The notes: generated by a model not told the origin, from the letters alone. Positions 17,559-26,909 are shown, counted from the stretch's first letter. The stretch is 64,000 bases of DNA from Glycomyces luteolus (GCF_027622875.1 NZ_JAPZVP010000005.1:62001-126000); one strand, 5' to 3'. Numbers and translations are program-made.

Positions 17559-19733
17559 TCAGCCCCCGGTAGCGGTCGACCGGCCCCACGCGCGGTCGCC
17601 CATGAGCGCCAACGCAGCCGGGAGCAGCACACCGCGCACGACCGTCGCGTCGATGAGGATCGCCAGCGCCATGCCGAGGCCGAGCATCTTGTACTCGATC
17701 GCGGAGAGGGTCACGAATATGGAGAAGACGCCGGTCATGATGAGCGCGGCGCTGGAGACGACGCCCGCGCTGGCGGCGATGCCGCCGATGACGGCGTCGG
17801 GGTTGGAGGCGCCGTCGCGGCGGCGTTCGGCGACGCGGGAGAGCACGAAGATGTGGTAGTCCATGCTCAGTCCGAACAGGATGATGAACATGAAGAGGGG
17901 GATCCAGCTGACGACGCCGCCGTAGGAGGCGAAGCCGAGGAGTCCTTCGAGGTGGCCGTGCTGGAAGACCCAGGTGAGGGCGCCGCAGGCCGCGCCGATC
18001 GAGAGGAGGTTGAGGGCGATCGAGGCGAGTGGGAGTGCCCAGGAGCGGAACGTGAGGGCGAGGAGTGCGAAGGCGAGCAGCAGGATGAACGCGAGCACGT
18101 AGGGGGTGCGGGCGGTGAGCTGCTCGGTGAAGTCGTGCGGGAGTGCGGTCTTGCCGGTGACGGCGATGCGGGTTGCGGCGTCGGCGAAGGCGTTCGGGAG
18201 GGCTTGGTCGCGCAGGTAGGCGAGGGCGGCGTCGGCTTCGGGGCCGGTGGTGTCGCCGGCGAGGGGGACGCGGATGACGAGGAGGTCGCCGACTGCGGTG
18301 GTGGTGATGGGTTCGAGGAGTCGCCCGTTGCTGGCGGCGGCTTCGGTGTGGAGGGTTTCGACGGCGGTGTCGATCGCGGTCGGGTCGAGGGTGTCGTCGC
18401 CGGCGGGGGCGATGACGACGCGGGCGGTGGTGGCGGCGCCGGGGAAGTGCTCCTGCATGGTCGCGGCGGCGTCGACGGCGGGTGCGATGCCCGGCGGGAG
18501 GCTGGCGGTGACGGCGGCGTCCTGGAGTCGGAGGCCGATGACGGGGGTGGCGGCGATGAGGAGGAGGACGGCGGCGAGGCCGCCGGTGACGAGGGGCCTG
18601 CGGACGACGGTGGCGGCGGTGCGGGCCCAGAAGCGGGAGGGTGCGGCTTGGATGCGGCGTTTGCCGAGCCAGGGGAGGCGGGCGGCGTCGACGCGGTGGC
18701 GGAGGGCGGCGAGGAGTGCGGGGAGGAAGGTGACGGAGCCGAGTACGGCGAGGCCGACGACGAGGACGGTGCCGAGTGCGAGTCCTTTGAGGACGTCGAT
18801 GCCGGTGATGAGGAGCCCGGCCATGCAGACGATGACGGTGAGGCCGGAGGCGGCGACGACGTGCCCGGAGGTGCGGGCGGTGGTGCGCAGGGCCGCGTCG
18901 GGGTCGTGGCCGGCGGCGCGTTCTTCTCGGAAGCGGCGCAGGTAGAACAGCGAGTAGTCGATGCCGACGGCCATGCCGATGAGCAGGACGATGGCGGAAC
19001 CCGCGCCGTTGAACGGCACCCAGTGGCCGAGGAGCGCGAGGAGGCCGAAGGCCCCGGCGACGCTGGTGGCGGCGAGGAGCAGCGGGAGGCCGGCGGCGAC
19101 GAGCGATCCGAAGACGGCGAGGAGCACGAGGATCGTGAGCGGCAATGACGTGGCCTCGGCGCGCCGCATGTCGTCCTTGATGCCGGCGTCGACGGCGCCG
19201 GAGAGGCTGGCATCGCCCGCTTGCAGGACTTCGACGTCCGGGTGGTCGGTTTGGACGGCGGCGACGGCGTCGGTCACGGTTGCGTAGTGGGCGTCGTAGT
19301 CGGCGTCGGGTCCGAGGATCGCGAAGGTGACGAGGACGGCGTCGTCGGCGCGCCAGCGCTCGCCGTGTTCGCTGAGCGGGGAGCCGATGTCGCTCACCGC
19401 TTCGGGGGCGGCGTCGAGTGCGGTCACGAGCTCGGCGACGGCCGCCTGCGTGTCGGCGTCGGTGCCGGTGATGAGGACGTTCTCGCGGACGGCGTAGCCG
19501 CCTTCGGCGTCGATGAGGTCCTCGGCGAGGCCCGCTTCGCCCGGGTCTTGGGCCCTGGCGTCCTCCCCCAGCGGGAGCGCGCCGGAGAGGACGGCGAGGG
19601 CGACGAGGGCGAGCCAGCCGCCGATGGCGAGGGCCCGGTGCCGGGCGGACCAGTCGGCTATCGCGGCGACGACGCCTGGGCGGGTGTGCGGGGTGTGCCG
19701 TGTGCGGGGGTCTGCGGTGAAGTCGTGCAGCAC
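17559..19733 (-). CDS. MMPL-family RND transporter
   Basis: 724-aa exporter with the twofold MMPL arrangement: a TM helix at about 35, a large outside loop (~60-170), five TM helices, a second loop (~390-530) and further TMs. Motifs include GIDYSLFYLRRFREER in the first half and SMDYHIFVLSRVAERRRDG in the second, which carry the proton-relay Asp-Tyr pairs. Family members export lipids, lipopeptides or drugs; the substrate here is unknown. No regulator is immediately adjacent except the HTH operon 200 bp upstream. Confidence 0.92.
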   Translation of the reverse strand: MLHDFTADPRTRHTPHTRPGVVAAIADWSARHRALAIGGWLALVALAVLSGALPLGEDARAQDPGEAGLAEDLIDAEGGYAVRENVLITGTDADTQAAVAELVTALDAAPEAVSDIGSPLSEHGERWRADDAVLVTFAILGPDADYDAHYATVTDAVAAVQTDHPDVEVLQAGDASLSGAVDAGIKDDMRRAEATSLPLTILVLLAVFGSLVAAGLPLLLAATSVAGAFGLLALLGHWVPFNGAGSAIVLLIGMAVGIDYSLFYLRRFREERAAGHDPDAALRTTARTSGHVVAASGLTVIVCMAGLLITGIDVLKGLALGTVLVVGLAVLGSVTFLPALLAALRHRVDAARLPWLGKRRIQAAPSRFWARTAATVVRRPLVTGGLAAVLLLIAATPVIGLRLQDAAVTASLPPGIAPAVDAAATMQEHFPGAATTARVVIAPAGDDTLDPTAIDTAVETLHTEAAASNGRLLEPITTTAVGDLLVIRVPLAGDTTGPEADAALAYLRDQALPNAFADAATRIAVTGKTALPHDFTEQLTARTPYVLAFILLLAFALLALTFRSWALPLASIALNLLSIGAACGALTWVFQHGHLEGLLGFASYGGVVSWIPLFMFIILFGLSMDYHIFVLSRVAERRRDGASNPDAVIGGIAASAGVVSSAALIMTGVFSIFVTLSAIEYKMLGLGMALAILIDATVVRGVLLPAALALMGDRAWGRSTATGG

Positions 19734-19938
19734 GATCTGCTTTCCTGTTCTGGGGGCGTCCCTGCGGAACTCGCCGTCGCGTTGCGGCGGCGAGGTGGTT
19801 CGTCTCCCTGGGTTTGCGGCGCCGGGTTGCCGCCCGGCGGTCTGCGCCCGGGTCCGGTCCGTCGAGTTGCCGCTCGGCGGTCCGGACCGTATCCGGGCCT
19901 TTGTCGCTATCGGATGGTGCGCTTGGTGGGCACCGGCG

Positions 19939-20211
19939 CTATTCGACGACTTTGAGGGTCTCCTCGATGGCGGCGTTGCTGGTCTCGATGCGGGCGATGC
20001 GCTCGCCCAGCGCCGCGAGCTGCTGCGCGAGCTCGGCCTGGTGGGCGTCGGCGCGTTCGGCGAGCTTCTTGTACCGGTCGTCCTGCCGGATCTGCATCTC
20101 GGCGCGCTTGAGGAACGCCTTGCGCCACATCAGGGACAGCACGACGGTGATGAGGAGGGTGAAGAGCCCGATGGTGCCGATGATTTCCTGCCAGTCGTAG
20201 GGGCTGTCCAT
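19939..20211 (-). CDS. Small membrane-anchored coiled-coil protein
   Basis: 90-aa protein with one N-terminal transmembrane helix (IIGTIGLFTLLITVVLSLMW) followed by a charged region with heptad-like spacing (LAERADAHQAELAQQLAALGERIARIE) that should form a coiled coil. No enzyme motif. It lies 12 nt after an HTH gene and is probably co-transcribed, so it may be the target or partner of that regulator. AAAGGA precedes the ATG at 20211. Confidence 0.75.
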   Translation of the reverse strand: MDSPYDWQEIIGTIGLFTLLITVVLSLMWRKAFLKRAEMQIRQDDRYKKLAERADAHQAELAQQLAALGERIARIETSNAAIEETLKVVE

Positions 20212-20223
20212 GTCGGTCCTTTC

Positions 20224-20535
20224 TCAGAGGGTGAGCGTCGCCGAGGCGCGCTCGACGACTGCGGGGGTGAGGTGCACCGCGAAGGGCACGACCTCGTAGT
20301 AGTTCAAGGCCTTGCCGTCCTCCGACACTTCGAGGGTGGAGGTGACCAGGCCGGACGCTTCGAGTTTCTTCAAGTGGACCTGGAGGAGCGCCCGGCTGAT
20401 GCCGAGGTCGCGCGCCAGTTGGCTCACGTAGTTGCGCCCTCCCGCGAGCGCGGCCACGACGCGCAGCCGGTGGGGGCTGGCGAGCGCCGCCAGGAGCGCG
20501 ACCAGGTCGTCCCCGGTCGGGATGCCTTCGTCCAT
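20224..20535 (-). CDS. ArsR-like winged-helix regulator
   Basis: 103-aa HTH protein: LVALLAALASPHRLRVVAALAGGRNYVSQLARDLGISRALLQVHLKKLEASGLV is an ArsR/helix-turn-helix fold typical of small repressors. No metal-binding Cys cluster is visible. The ATG at 20535 is chosen since the family core begins soon after; the open frame upstream covers the operator. A near-perfect 22-bp dyad lies 14 nt before the start, suggesting autoregulation of this two-gene operon. Confidence 0.85.
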   Translation of the reverse strand: MDEGIPTGDDLVALLAALASPHRLRVVAALAGGRNYVSQLARDLGISRALLQVHLKKLEASGLVTSTLEVSEDGKALNYYEVVPFAVHLTPAVVERASATLTL

Positions 20536-20549
20536 ACGGCCTCCAAATA

Positions 20550-20571
20550 CCTGCCAACAGATGTTAGCAGG
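20550..20571. promoter_or_regulatory. Dyad operator upstream of the ArsR-like gene
   Basis: CCTGCCAACA-GA-TGTTAGCAGG: 10-bp arms with one mismatch around a 2-bp centre, 15 nt before the regulator's start codon. The position is right for autorepression. Confidence 0.7.
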
Positions 20572-20610
20572 TGCCGTGAGTATCTTGCATGCCGTGCGCC
20601 GGGCACGCGA

Positions 20611-20639
20611 AAGGGCCGGTGGCAGCGCCACCGGCCCTT
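20611..20639 (-). terminator. Strong terminator after DoxX-like gene
   Basis: AAGGGCCGGTGGC-AGC-GCCACCGGCCCTT: perfect 13-bp arms with a 3-nt loop, 11 nt after the end of the second DoxX gene. Confidence 0.8.
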
Positions 20640-20650
20640 GCCGCGCGGGG

Positions 20651-21091
20651 TCACCGCACGGACTTCAAGCCGTGCTCGAAGAACCGGCGCGTCTGGTGCC
20701 GCCGCACCCACGCGACCCCCGCGAAGAGGGCCAGCAGGATCAGGGGCGTGAGGACCGGGAAGTCGAGGATCGCGACGTTGAAGATCGCGGCGCCGACCAT
20801 GAGCAGGCTCAAGCCGATCGCGGCCAGGCCCGAGACGCGAGGGATGAGCAGGCCGACGCCGCCCGCGATCTCCAAGGCGCCCACGAGGTACATGAACCAG
20901 TCGCCCCAGCCGATGAGGTCGAAGCCCTCGGCGGCGGCCTCCGCGCCGAACAGCTTCGGCGCGCCCGAGGCGACGATCATGAACGCGCCCAGGAGGATCT
21001 GGAACACCCAGGTAGTGATGCCCAGAGCCCGCCCGGGGCCTGCAGTGGTGGTGAGAACGGTCTCGTCCGCGGTGCGGTCGTAGGTGGACAT
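20651..21091 (-). CDS. DoxX-family membrane protein
   Basis: 146-aa membrane protein with four hydrophobic segments and a conserved DoxX core (LGAFMIVASGAPKLFGAEAAAEGFDLIGWGDWFMYLVGALEIAGGVGLLIPR). It differs from the DoxX protein at 12477 and is not a close copy. ATG 21091 is preferred; a TTG at 21109 is possible. It probably ends a one-gene transcript at the strong hairpin downstream. Confidence 0.85.
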   Translation of the reverse strand: MSTYDRTADETVLTTTAGPGRALGITTWVFQILLGAFMIVASGAPKLFGAEAAAEGFDLIGWGDWFMYLVGALEIAGGVGLLIPRVSGLAAIGLSLLMVGAAIFNVAILDFPVLTPLILLALFAGVAWVRRHQTRRFFEHGLKSVR

Positions 21092-21257
21092 GATGGGTTC
21101 GCCTTTCAAGAGGAACAGCCGGGAGTATCGGGCTCTTGCTGATGTAGACGAGCCCCGCCGACCGGATTCATCGCGCCGGCGGAAAATCGTTCAGACATCG
21201 AAGGGACCACGTGTGGAACGGACGCCGCTTGTCGGTACCCGGCGCTAGCGTGAAGGG

Positions 21258-22361
21258 ATGATCGAACGCCAGCACGTGCGCCGCTACCGCGTCCAGGTAC
21301 AGCAGCTCGACCGCGAGCACGGGACCATCGCCGACACCGCGGTCCTCGACCTCGGCGTGCAGGACACCGGCCCTGACGGCGCGCTCTGGGCCCTCGAAGC
21401 CCGCGGCGTCGACACCGCCGGGCTCGGCGCCGCGGCCGAGCACCACGGCGACCTCGTGTGGCTCTGGACCCTGCGCGGCGCGCCCCACTGCTACCGGCGG
21501 GCCGACGCCGCCCAGGTCGCCGCCGCCGTCGCCCCCTGGTCCGAGTCCGACGCGTCGAAACGCATCTTCGACGCCTCCAAGCCACTGAAGGACGCCGACA
21601 TCCCCGTGCTCGACGCGCTCGACGCCGTCGCCGGGCAGATGCGCACCATCGTCAAGGAGCCCATGGTCAAAGGCGAGTTGTCCACCCGCCTCCACGAGGT
21701 CATGCCCGAGCCCTACCAGCGGTACTGCCGCTCCTGCCAGGCCGTGCACCTCTACGAGATGCCGTTCCGGCTCTCGGCCGTGCAGGCCGGGCTCGAACTG
21801 GTCCCCGACACCTCCCCACCCGTGCTGCAGCCCATGCCCGAGTTCACCGTCGCCGACGCCTACGAGGACCGCCTCGACCCCGTCCGCGCCTACCTCCACC
21901 TGCTCGGACCGGCCACCCACAAGCAGGTCGCCGAATACGTCGACGCGCCCGTCCGCGAAGTCAAGGCCCACTGGCCCGAGGACGCCGTCGAGGTCCAGGT
22001 CGACGGGGAGACCCGGTGGATGCTCGAAGCCGACGTCCCCGCGCTGCAGGACGCCTCGGCCTCCGGGACGCGGCTCCTCGGCCCCTACGACCTGTACCTC
22101 CAGGCCCGCGATCGGTCCACCCTCGTCGCCGACCCCGCCAAGGTCAAAGCCCTGTGGCCCGTCCTCGGGCGGCCCGGAGCGGTCCTCCTCGACGGCGAGA
22201 TCGCCTGCCTGTGGCGCCCCCGCAAGTCCGGGAAGAAGTTCACCGTCGCCGTCGAACCCTGGCGCGACCTCGAAGCGCCCGAGCGGAAGACGATCGAGGC
22301 CGAGGCCGAGAAGCTCGCCGCGTTCCGCGGTGTCCCCCTCACCGGCCTCGACTTCTCCTAA
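21258..22361 (+). CDS. AlkZ-like winged-helix DNA-binding protein (HTH_42)
   Basis: 367-aa protein of the HTH_42/YcaQ-AlkZ superfamily, whose characterised members are DNA glycosylases that remove bulky or crosslink lesions. The N-terminal QVQQLD segment lies where AlkZ proteins carry their catalytic QxQ/QxD motif, and the wing region ATHKQVAEYVDAPVREVKAHWPEDAVEVQVDGETRWML is recognisable. Whether it is a glycosylase is inference. A possible -10 (TAGCGT) 6 nt before the ATG hints at a leaderless transcript. Confidence 0.8.
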   Translation: MIERQHVRRYRVQVQQLDREHGTIADTAVLDLGVQDTGPDGALWALEARGVDTAGLGAAAEHHGDLVWLWTLRGAPHCYRRADAAQVAAAVAPWSESDASKRIFDASKPLKDADIPVLDALDAVAGQMRTIVKEPMVKGELSTRLHEVMPEPYQRYCRSCQAVHLYEMPFRLSAVQAGLELVPDTSPPVLQPMPEFTVADAYEDRLDPVRAYLHLLGPATHKQVAEYVDAPVREVKAHWPEDAVEVQVDGETRWMLEADVPALQDASASGTRLLGPYDLYLQARDRSTLVADPAKVKALWPVLGRPGAVLLDGEIACLWRPRKSGKKFTVAVEPWRDLEAPERKTIEAEAEKLAAFRGVPLTGLDFS

Positions 22362-22377
22362 GGACCAGGAGCGAGGA

Positions 22378-23598
22378 TCAGCGGATGCTCGCCGTCAGGT
22401 TGTCCACGAACAGGCCGTAGTCGCCGAAGGCCTCGTCGATCATCGCCGGCTCGAGACCGTAGTGCACCATCGAGTACTCGTGGCCGCGCTGGTCCCGCGG
22501 CCGGTTGAGCGCCTCGCTCAGATTGGCCTCGTCGGCGTCCGTCCACTTCAGGTCGAGCTTCTCGAACAGCTCCGGCACGTACTTGGACGGGTCCGCCATC
22601 ATCGCGTGATAAGCGACGTCCACTGTCGCCTCGCGGGGCATCTGGATACGCTCGCGCCGGGCCCGCTCCACCATCTCCGGCAGGATCGAGAGCCAGATCC
22701 GCCCGATCGCGGCCGGATCCACCGACTTCGGGTGGTTGTGCAGGTACCCCAGTGACTCCGCCATCGAGCACATGGAGCCCATGACCGTGTGCGGATCCCG
22801 GTGCGTCCACACGAACTTCGCGTCCGGGAACACGTGGTGGATCGCCGCCGTCTCCCCCAGGCAGTCCGGGTGCTTCAGCATCCAGCGCGGCGTCTCGCGC
22901 CCGTACTGCAGGACCTGCAGCACGTCGCGCACGAACCGGTAGTCGGGCCTGGCGTCATAGGTGCGCAGGAACTCGACGTACTTCGGCATGGGCGCCATCG
23001 TGTTGTGCAGACGGCTCTGGTTGAGCAGGAAGTAGATCTCCTCCACCCAGTCGGCGCGCACCGGGTGGATGCGCGACCACGACGGGCTCAGCATGAGGAT
23101 CTGGTCGAGCCGCTTCTGCGTCTGGCGCCGGAGCCTCGCCACCTCCGCTTCCGGCCGGGGCAGCCCGATATTGTCCATCTCCCACATGTACGGCCCGCGC
23201 CCGCCCGACGCGTTCGCGAGGATCTTGTGGGTCAACGTGGTCGCCGTCCGCGGCAGCCCGATCACGAACACCGGCGCCTCGATCCGCTCCTCGCGGATCG
23301 CCGGGTGCTCAGCCTGCAGGCGGCGCACCAGGAAGCGGTTGCGGATGCGGGTCTTCACCATGTCCTGCACCGAGAGCCACCCGACGCCGCTGAGCGACGG
23401 GACCTCGGCGACGAATCCGAGGAAGCGCCGCAGGTGCTGCAGCTCCGACTCGTCCTCCTCGGTCAGGGACACACCGGCGCTCGCGGAGCGCTGGGCGTCC
23501 ATGAGGCGGTCGAAGAAGCGGTAGGGATCGTGGCGCGCCCGCGCGGCGGGAGCGGTGAGGGCGTTGACAAGGCGCAATCGTGCGGTGGTCCGGCGCAT
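22378..23598 (-). CDS. PAPS-dependent sulfotransferase-like protein
   Basis: 406-aa protein of the Sulfotransfer_3 type. The 5'-phosphosulfate-binding loop VFVIGLPRTATTLTHKIL is clear near residue 125, and the 3'-phosphate region KFVWTHRDPHTVMGSMCSM follows near 270. Such actinomycete proteins are predicted to transfer sulfate to lipids or small molecules; the acceptor is unknown. ATG 23598 is preferred because AGAGGA lies 6 nt upstream; ATG 23622 is poorer. Confidence 0.88.
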   Translation of the reverse strand: MRRTTARLRLVNALTAPAARARHDPYRFFDRLMDAQRSASAGVSLTEEDESELQHLRRFLGFVAEVPSLSGVGWLSVQDMVKTRIRNRFLVRRLQAEHPAIREERIEAPVFVIGLPRTATTLTHKILANASGGRGPYMWEMDNIGLPRPEAEVARLRRQTQKRLDQILMLSPSWSRIHPVRADWVEEIYFLLNQSRLHNTMAPMPKYVEFLRTYDARPDYRFVRDVLQVLQYGRETPRWMLKHPDCLGETAAIHHVFPDAKFVWTHRDPHTVMGSMCSMAESLGYLHNHPKSVDPAAIGRIWLSILPEMVERARRERIQMPREATVDVAYHAMMADPSKYVPELFEKLDLKWTDADEANLSEALNRPRDQRGHEYSMVHYGLEPAMIDEAFGDYGLFVDNLTASIR

Positions 23599-23759
23599 GG
23601 AATGTCCTCTCTGCGTTGGCATTCGACGCCAAAGGGGGTAACGCCCCCGGAGCGTAGCGCAACCGGGTCACCGTTTGAAGTCCTGCGCGAGAAGCGTTCT
23701 GCCGCATTCGCGCCGCCACGGCCCCTACCTCCATTTCAGACTGATTCAGTCGGATTCGA

Positions 23760-24299
23760 TCATTCGCCGGTCTCGCCGTCGATCGCCTCCCGGAGGAGAT
23801 CGGCGTGGCCGTTGTGGCGCGCGTACTCCTCGATCATGTGGCAGAGGATCCACCGCAGCGAAGGGCTGAGCCCGTTCGGCCAGACCAAGCGCGCGCTCGT
23901 GCCCAGGCCGCCGTTCGCCAGCGCCTCGGCGACGGACGCGCGGGCGCCTTCGATGCTGTGCTGCCATATGGCGTGCAGGGCTTCGGGGGTGTCGTCGGCG
24001 GCGGAGTGCCATTCCCAGTCGCGGTCGGCCTTCCAGTCGACGGAGTCCCAGGGTTCGCCCATGGGTCGGCCGTAGAGGGAGCGGCTGAACCAGCTGGTCT
24101 CCACATAGGCCATGTGCTTGAGGAGGCCGCCGAGGGTCATGGTGGAGGCGGCGATGGTGGTGTTGAGTGCGGCGCTGTCGAGTCCGGCGGTCTTCCAGGC
24201 GAGGGTGGCGCGCTGGAAGTCGAGGAAGCCGAGGAGGGTGGCGGCCTCGTCGCCGCCGGCGGGCGGTTCGGGGCGGCCTTGGGCGTCGATGATGGTCAT
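23760..24299 (-). CDS. DinB/DUF664 family protein
   Basis: 179-aa four-helix-bundle protein of the DinB superfamily. The metal-ligand histidines are visible in LLKHMAYVETSWF and MIEEYARHNGHADLLREAIDG. In mycothiol-producing actinomycetes DUF664 proteins are candidate mycothiol-dependent S-transferases; the reaction here is unknown. ATG 24299 starts the conserved domain; the frame is open to 24350. Confidence 0.85.
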   Translation of the reverse strand: MTIIDAQGRPEPPAGGDEAATLLGFLDFQRATLAWKTAGLDSAALNTTIAASTMTLGGLLKHMAYVETSWFSRSLYGRPMGEPWDSVDWKADRDWEWHSAADDTPEALHAIWQHSIEGARASVAEALANGGLGTSARLVWPNGLSPSLRWILCHMIEEYARHNGHADLLREAIDGETGE

Positions 24300-24507
24300 G
24301 GCTGGACTGTACTCGGGCCTCGGCGACGCTTGCGAGCCGTTAATCGGCACCGTCCGGAAGTTCCGAAACTATTCACTGCTTCAGCATCCATTTACATGTA
24401 TCGATGTTTATCGGTAACCTGTTCGTGCGGTCCGCGATAATTCCGAAATCTCCTGAAACTTTCGGATTGCACGCGCGGACGCCTTGTACCCCAAGGAGAG
24501 AAGAACC

Positions 24508-25968
24508 ATGAGCATCTCGATCCGAACGCGGCTGCGGGCGGTGCGCATCGCACTGCTCGCCGCCGCGATGGCCGCCACCATGGCGGCGGGCCTCACGGCC
24601 CACGCCCAGAACACGGAGGAGGACGCGGCCGCCCCGGTGCAGGCCGAGGCGCTCCCCGCGAGCTTCACCTGGAGCTCCAGCGGCGTCCTCGCGGGCCCCA
24701 AGCCCGACTCGGCCCACCCGAACATCGCCGGGCTGAAGGACCCCTCGGTGGTCTTCCACAACGGCAAGTGGCACGTGTTCGCGTCGATCGCGAGCTCGGC
24801 CGGATACAACATGGTGTACTTCAACTTCGCCGACTGGTCGCAGGCGGCGAGCGCCAGCCACTACTTCCTCGACCGGTCCGCGATCGGCACCGGCTACCGG
24901 GCCGCGCCCGAGGTGTTCTACTACGAGCCGCAGGGCCTGTGGTACCTCGTGTACCAGGACGGCAACGCCGCCTACTCCACCAACCCGGACATCGCCAACC
25001 CGGCCGGGTGGTCGGCGCCGAAGCACTTCTACTCCGGCATGCCGCAGATCATCCAGGACAACATCGGCTCGGGCTACTGGGTCGACATGTGGGTCACGTG
25101 CGACGACGTGAACTGCCACCTGTTCTCCTCCGACGACAACGGGCACCTCTACCGGTCCCAGACCTCGGTCGCGAACTTCCCGAACGGCATGAGCCAGCCC
25201 GTGATCGCCATGCAGGACGACAACAAGTACGCGCTGTGGGAGGCCAGCAACATCTACAAGGTGCAGGGCACGAACCAGTACCTGCTGCTGGTGGAGGCCT
25301 TCGGGTCGGTCGGCCGCTACTTCCGGTCGTGGACGTCGACGAGCATCGCGGGGCCCTGGACGCCGCTGGCCGACAGCAACGCCAACCCGTTCGCGGCCGC
25401 GTCCAATGTGACGTTCCCGGGCGGGGTGTGGACGAAGGACATCAGCCACGGCGAGATGATCCGGGCCGGGGTGAACCAGAAGATGGAGATCAACCCCTGC
25501 AACATGAAGTACCTCTACCAGGGCATGGATCCGAACGCGTCGGGCGACTACAACAGCCTGCCGTGGCGGCTGGGGCTGCTGACGCAGACGAACTCGAGCC
25601 CCGACTGCGGCGGGACCGGCGAGACGACGCCACCGCCGACGACCCCGCCGCCCACCACGCCGCCGCCGTCGAGCGGCTGCACGGCCGTGGTGACCGTGGT
25701 GGGCGACTGGGGTTCGGGCTGGCAGGGCCGCGTCGACGTGACGGCCGGGAACGCCGCGCTGAGCGGCTGGAGCCTCACCTGGACCTGGCCGGGCTCGCAG
25801 CAGGTCAGCTCGTCGTGGAACGTCGACTGGCAGCAGTCGGGGACGGCGGTGACCGCCGGCGACGTGGGCTGGAACGGCAGTGTCGCGGCGGGCCAGACGC
25901 GGGAGGCCTTCGGGTTCATCGCGTCCGGGCCGAGCGCGGCGCCGAAGGTGACCTGCTCCTCGGCTTAG
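24508..25968 (+). CDS. Secreted GH62 alpha-L-arabinofuranosidase with CBM2
   Basis: Removes arabinofuranosyl side groups from arabinoxylan or arabinan outside the cell. Layout of the 486 aa: signal peptide to about residue 38 (ends GLTAHA), GH62 five-blade propeller ~50-365, a Thr/Pro linker (TTPPPTTPPPTTPPPSS) and a C-terminal family 2 carbohydrate-binding module of ~100 residues bounded by two Cys. Catalytic candidates are the Asp in LKDPSVVFHNGKWH, the Asp in WVDMWVTCDDVNC and the Glu in LWEASNIYKV. AAGGAGA precedes ATG 24508. The upstream ~150 bp is unusually AT-rich for this genome and should hold the promoter. It is not linked to the galactan locus but fits the same plant-polymer lifestyle. 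Confidence 0.95.
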   Translation: MSISIRTRLRAVRIALLAAAMAATMAAGLTAHAQNTEEDAAAPVQAEALPASFTWSSSGVLAGPKPDSAHPNIAGLKDPSVVFHNGKWHVFASIASSAGYNMVYFNFADWSQAASASHYFLDRSAIGTGYRAAPEVFYYEPQGLWYLVYQDGNAAYSTNPDIANPAGWSAPKHFYSGMPQIIQDNIGSGYWVDMWVTCDDVNCHLFSSDDNGHLYRSQTSVANFPNGMSQPVIAMQDDNKYALWEASNIYKVQGTNQYLLLVEAFGSVGRYFRSWTSTSIAGPWTPLADSNANPFAAASNVTFPGGVWTKDISHGEMIRAGVNQKMEINPCNMKYLYQGMDPNASGDYNSLPWRLGLLTQTNSSPDCGGTGETTPPPTTPPPTTPPPSSGCTAVVTVVGDWGSGWQGRVDVTAGNAALSGWSLTWTWPGSQQVSSSWNVDWQQSGTAVTAGDVGWNGSVAAGQTREAFGFIASGPSAAPKVTCSSA

Positions 25969-25977
25969 GACAGAAAG

Positions 25978-26016
25978 CCGGTGCCCGCTCCCCCGGATCT
26001 GGGGAGCGGGCACCGG
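25978..26016 (+). terminator. Strong terminator after GH62 gene
   Basis: CCGGTGCCCGCTCCCC / GGGGAGCGGGCACCGG: perfect 16-bp arms with a 7-nt loop, 9 nt after the stop codon. Confidence 0.85.
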
Positions 26017-26183
26017 AGTGCACGGGGGACGGGGTCCGGTCGCGATTGACGCGATGCTTTCAAGCTATGGCCGGCGGCCACGGACGGCAAGGTCCGCGGC
26101 GCAACGGTTTGGTAAATCAGGTGTTCAGTCGATGCGGCCTGGCCCCATCGGCGGGCCCAAGGGATCCCGTTCGGCGCGCTGGT

Positions 26184-26909
26184 TCAGGGGCGGGGCTGCC
26201 AGCGGAAGAGCCTGGCGGCGATGACGACGGCGGCGATGGCGACGATCGTGGAGAGCAGCAGCGGTTCGAGGGCGGCCGCGTAGCCGTCGGGCGAGCCGTC
26301 CCAGGCGTGCCGGGTCAGCTCGGCCATGCCCGCGCCCGGGACCGCCGCGACGAGGACCGACTTCACGCCTTCGAAGGGGAACAGGCCCAAGGCGATCCCG
26401 GCCATGAACACCAGCGTGCCGGGCAGCACCGTGATCTGGGCGGCCTCGGGGCTCTTCGTGAACGAGGCGGTGAGGAAGCCGAGCGCCACCGAGGTGACGG
26501 CGCCGTTGGCGAAGGCGAGGACCAGCAGTTCGGGATGCTCCGGGGCCACGCCGGACTCCCAAGCCGTGTAGGCGAGGACGACCAGGGTCTGCACGGCGGC
26601 GACGAGCACCAGCGGGCCGGTCAACCCGGCCACAATGGAGGTCGTGGAGACCGGCGAGCTGCGCAGGCGCTTCAAGTAGCGCTGCTGGCGGCGGGCGGCG
26701 AGCGTCATCGTGCTCGTCATGAACACGCCGAACACGAGCAGCATCGCCAGCTGCATGGAGGCGAGCGTGCCAGGGTCGGACAGGCTCTCGATGTTCGAGC
26801 GGCTCACGAAGAACGCCATGGCGATCGGGAGGATCGCGGCGGTCACGAGGACGGTGCGGTTGCGCAGGATCAGGCGGGACTCGGCCACGGCGAGGGTCAG
26901 GGCGGTCAT
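26184..26909 (-). CDS. ABC-2 type exporter permease
   Basis: 241-aa membrane protein with six hydrophobic segments and an ABC-2 fold (MTSTMTLAARRQQRYLKRLRSSPVSTTSIVAG is the cytoplasmic coupling region). It forms an exporter with the ATPase gene 88 nt upstream. ATG 26909 is preferred because GGAG lies 6 nt before it, within the codons that follow the alternative ATG at 26921. The divergent two-component system probably controls this exporter. Confidence 0.88.
   Translation of the reverse strand: MTALTLAVAESRLILRNRTVLVTAAILPIAMAFFVSRSNIESLSDPGTLASMQLAMLLVFGVFMTSTMTLAARRQQRYLKRLRSSPVSTTSIVAGLTGPLVLVAAVQTLVVLAYTAWESGVAPEHPELLVLAFANGAVTSVALGFLTASFTKSPEAAQITVLPGTLVFMAGIALGLFPFEGVKSVLVAAVPGAGMAELTRHAWDGSPDGYAAALEPLLLSTIVAIAAVVIAARLFRWQPRP

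Noticed and set aside
17853-19148. Plus-strand open frame opposite the MMPL gene
   Set aside because: Gly/Glu/Asp-rich low-complexity translation is the mirror of GC-biased codons; the MMPL gene explains the DNA.
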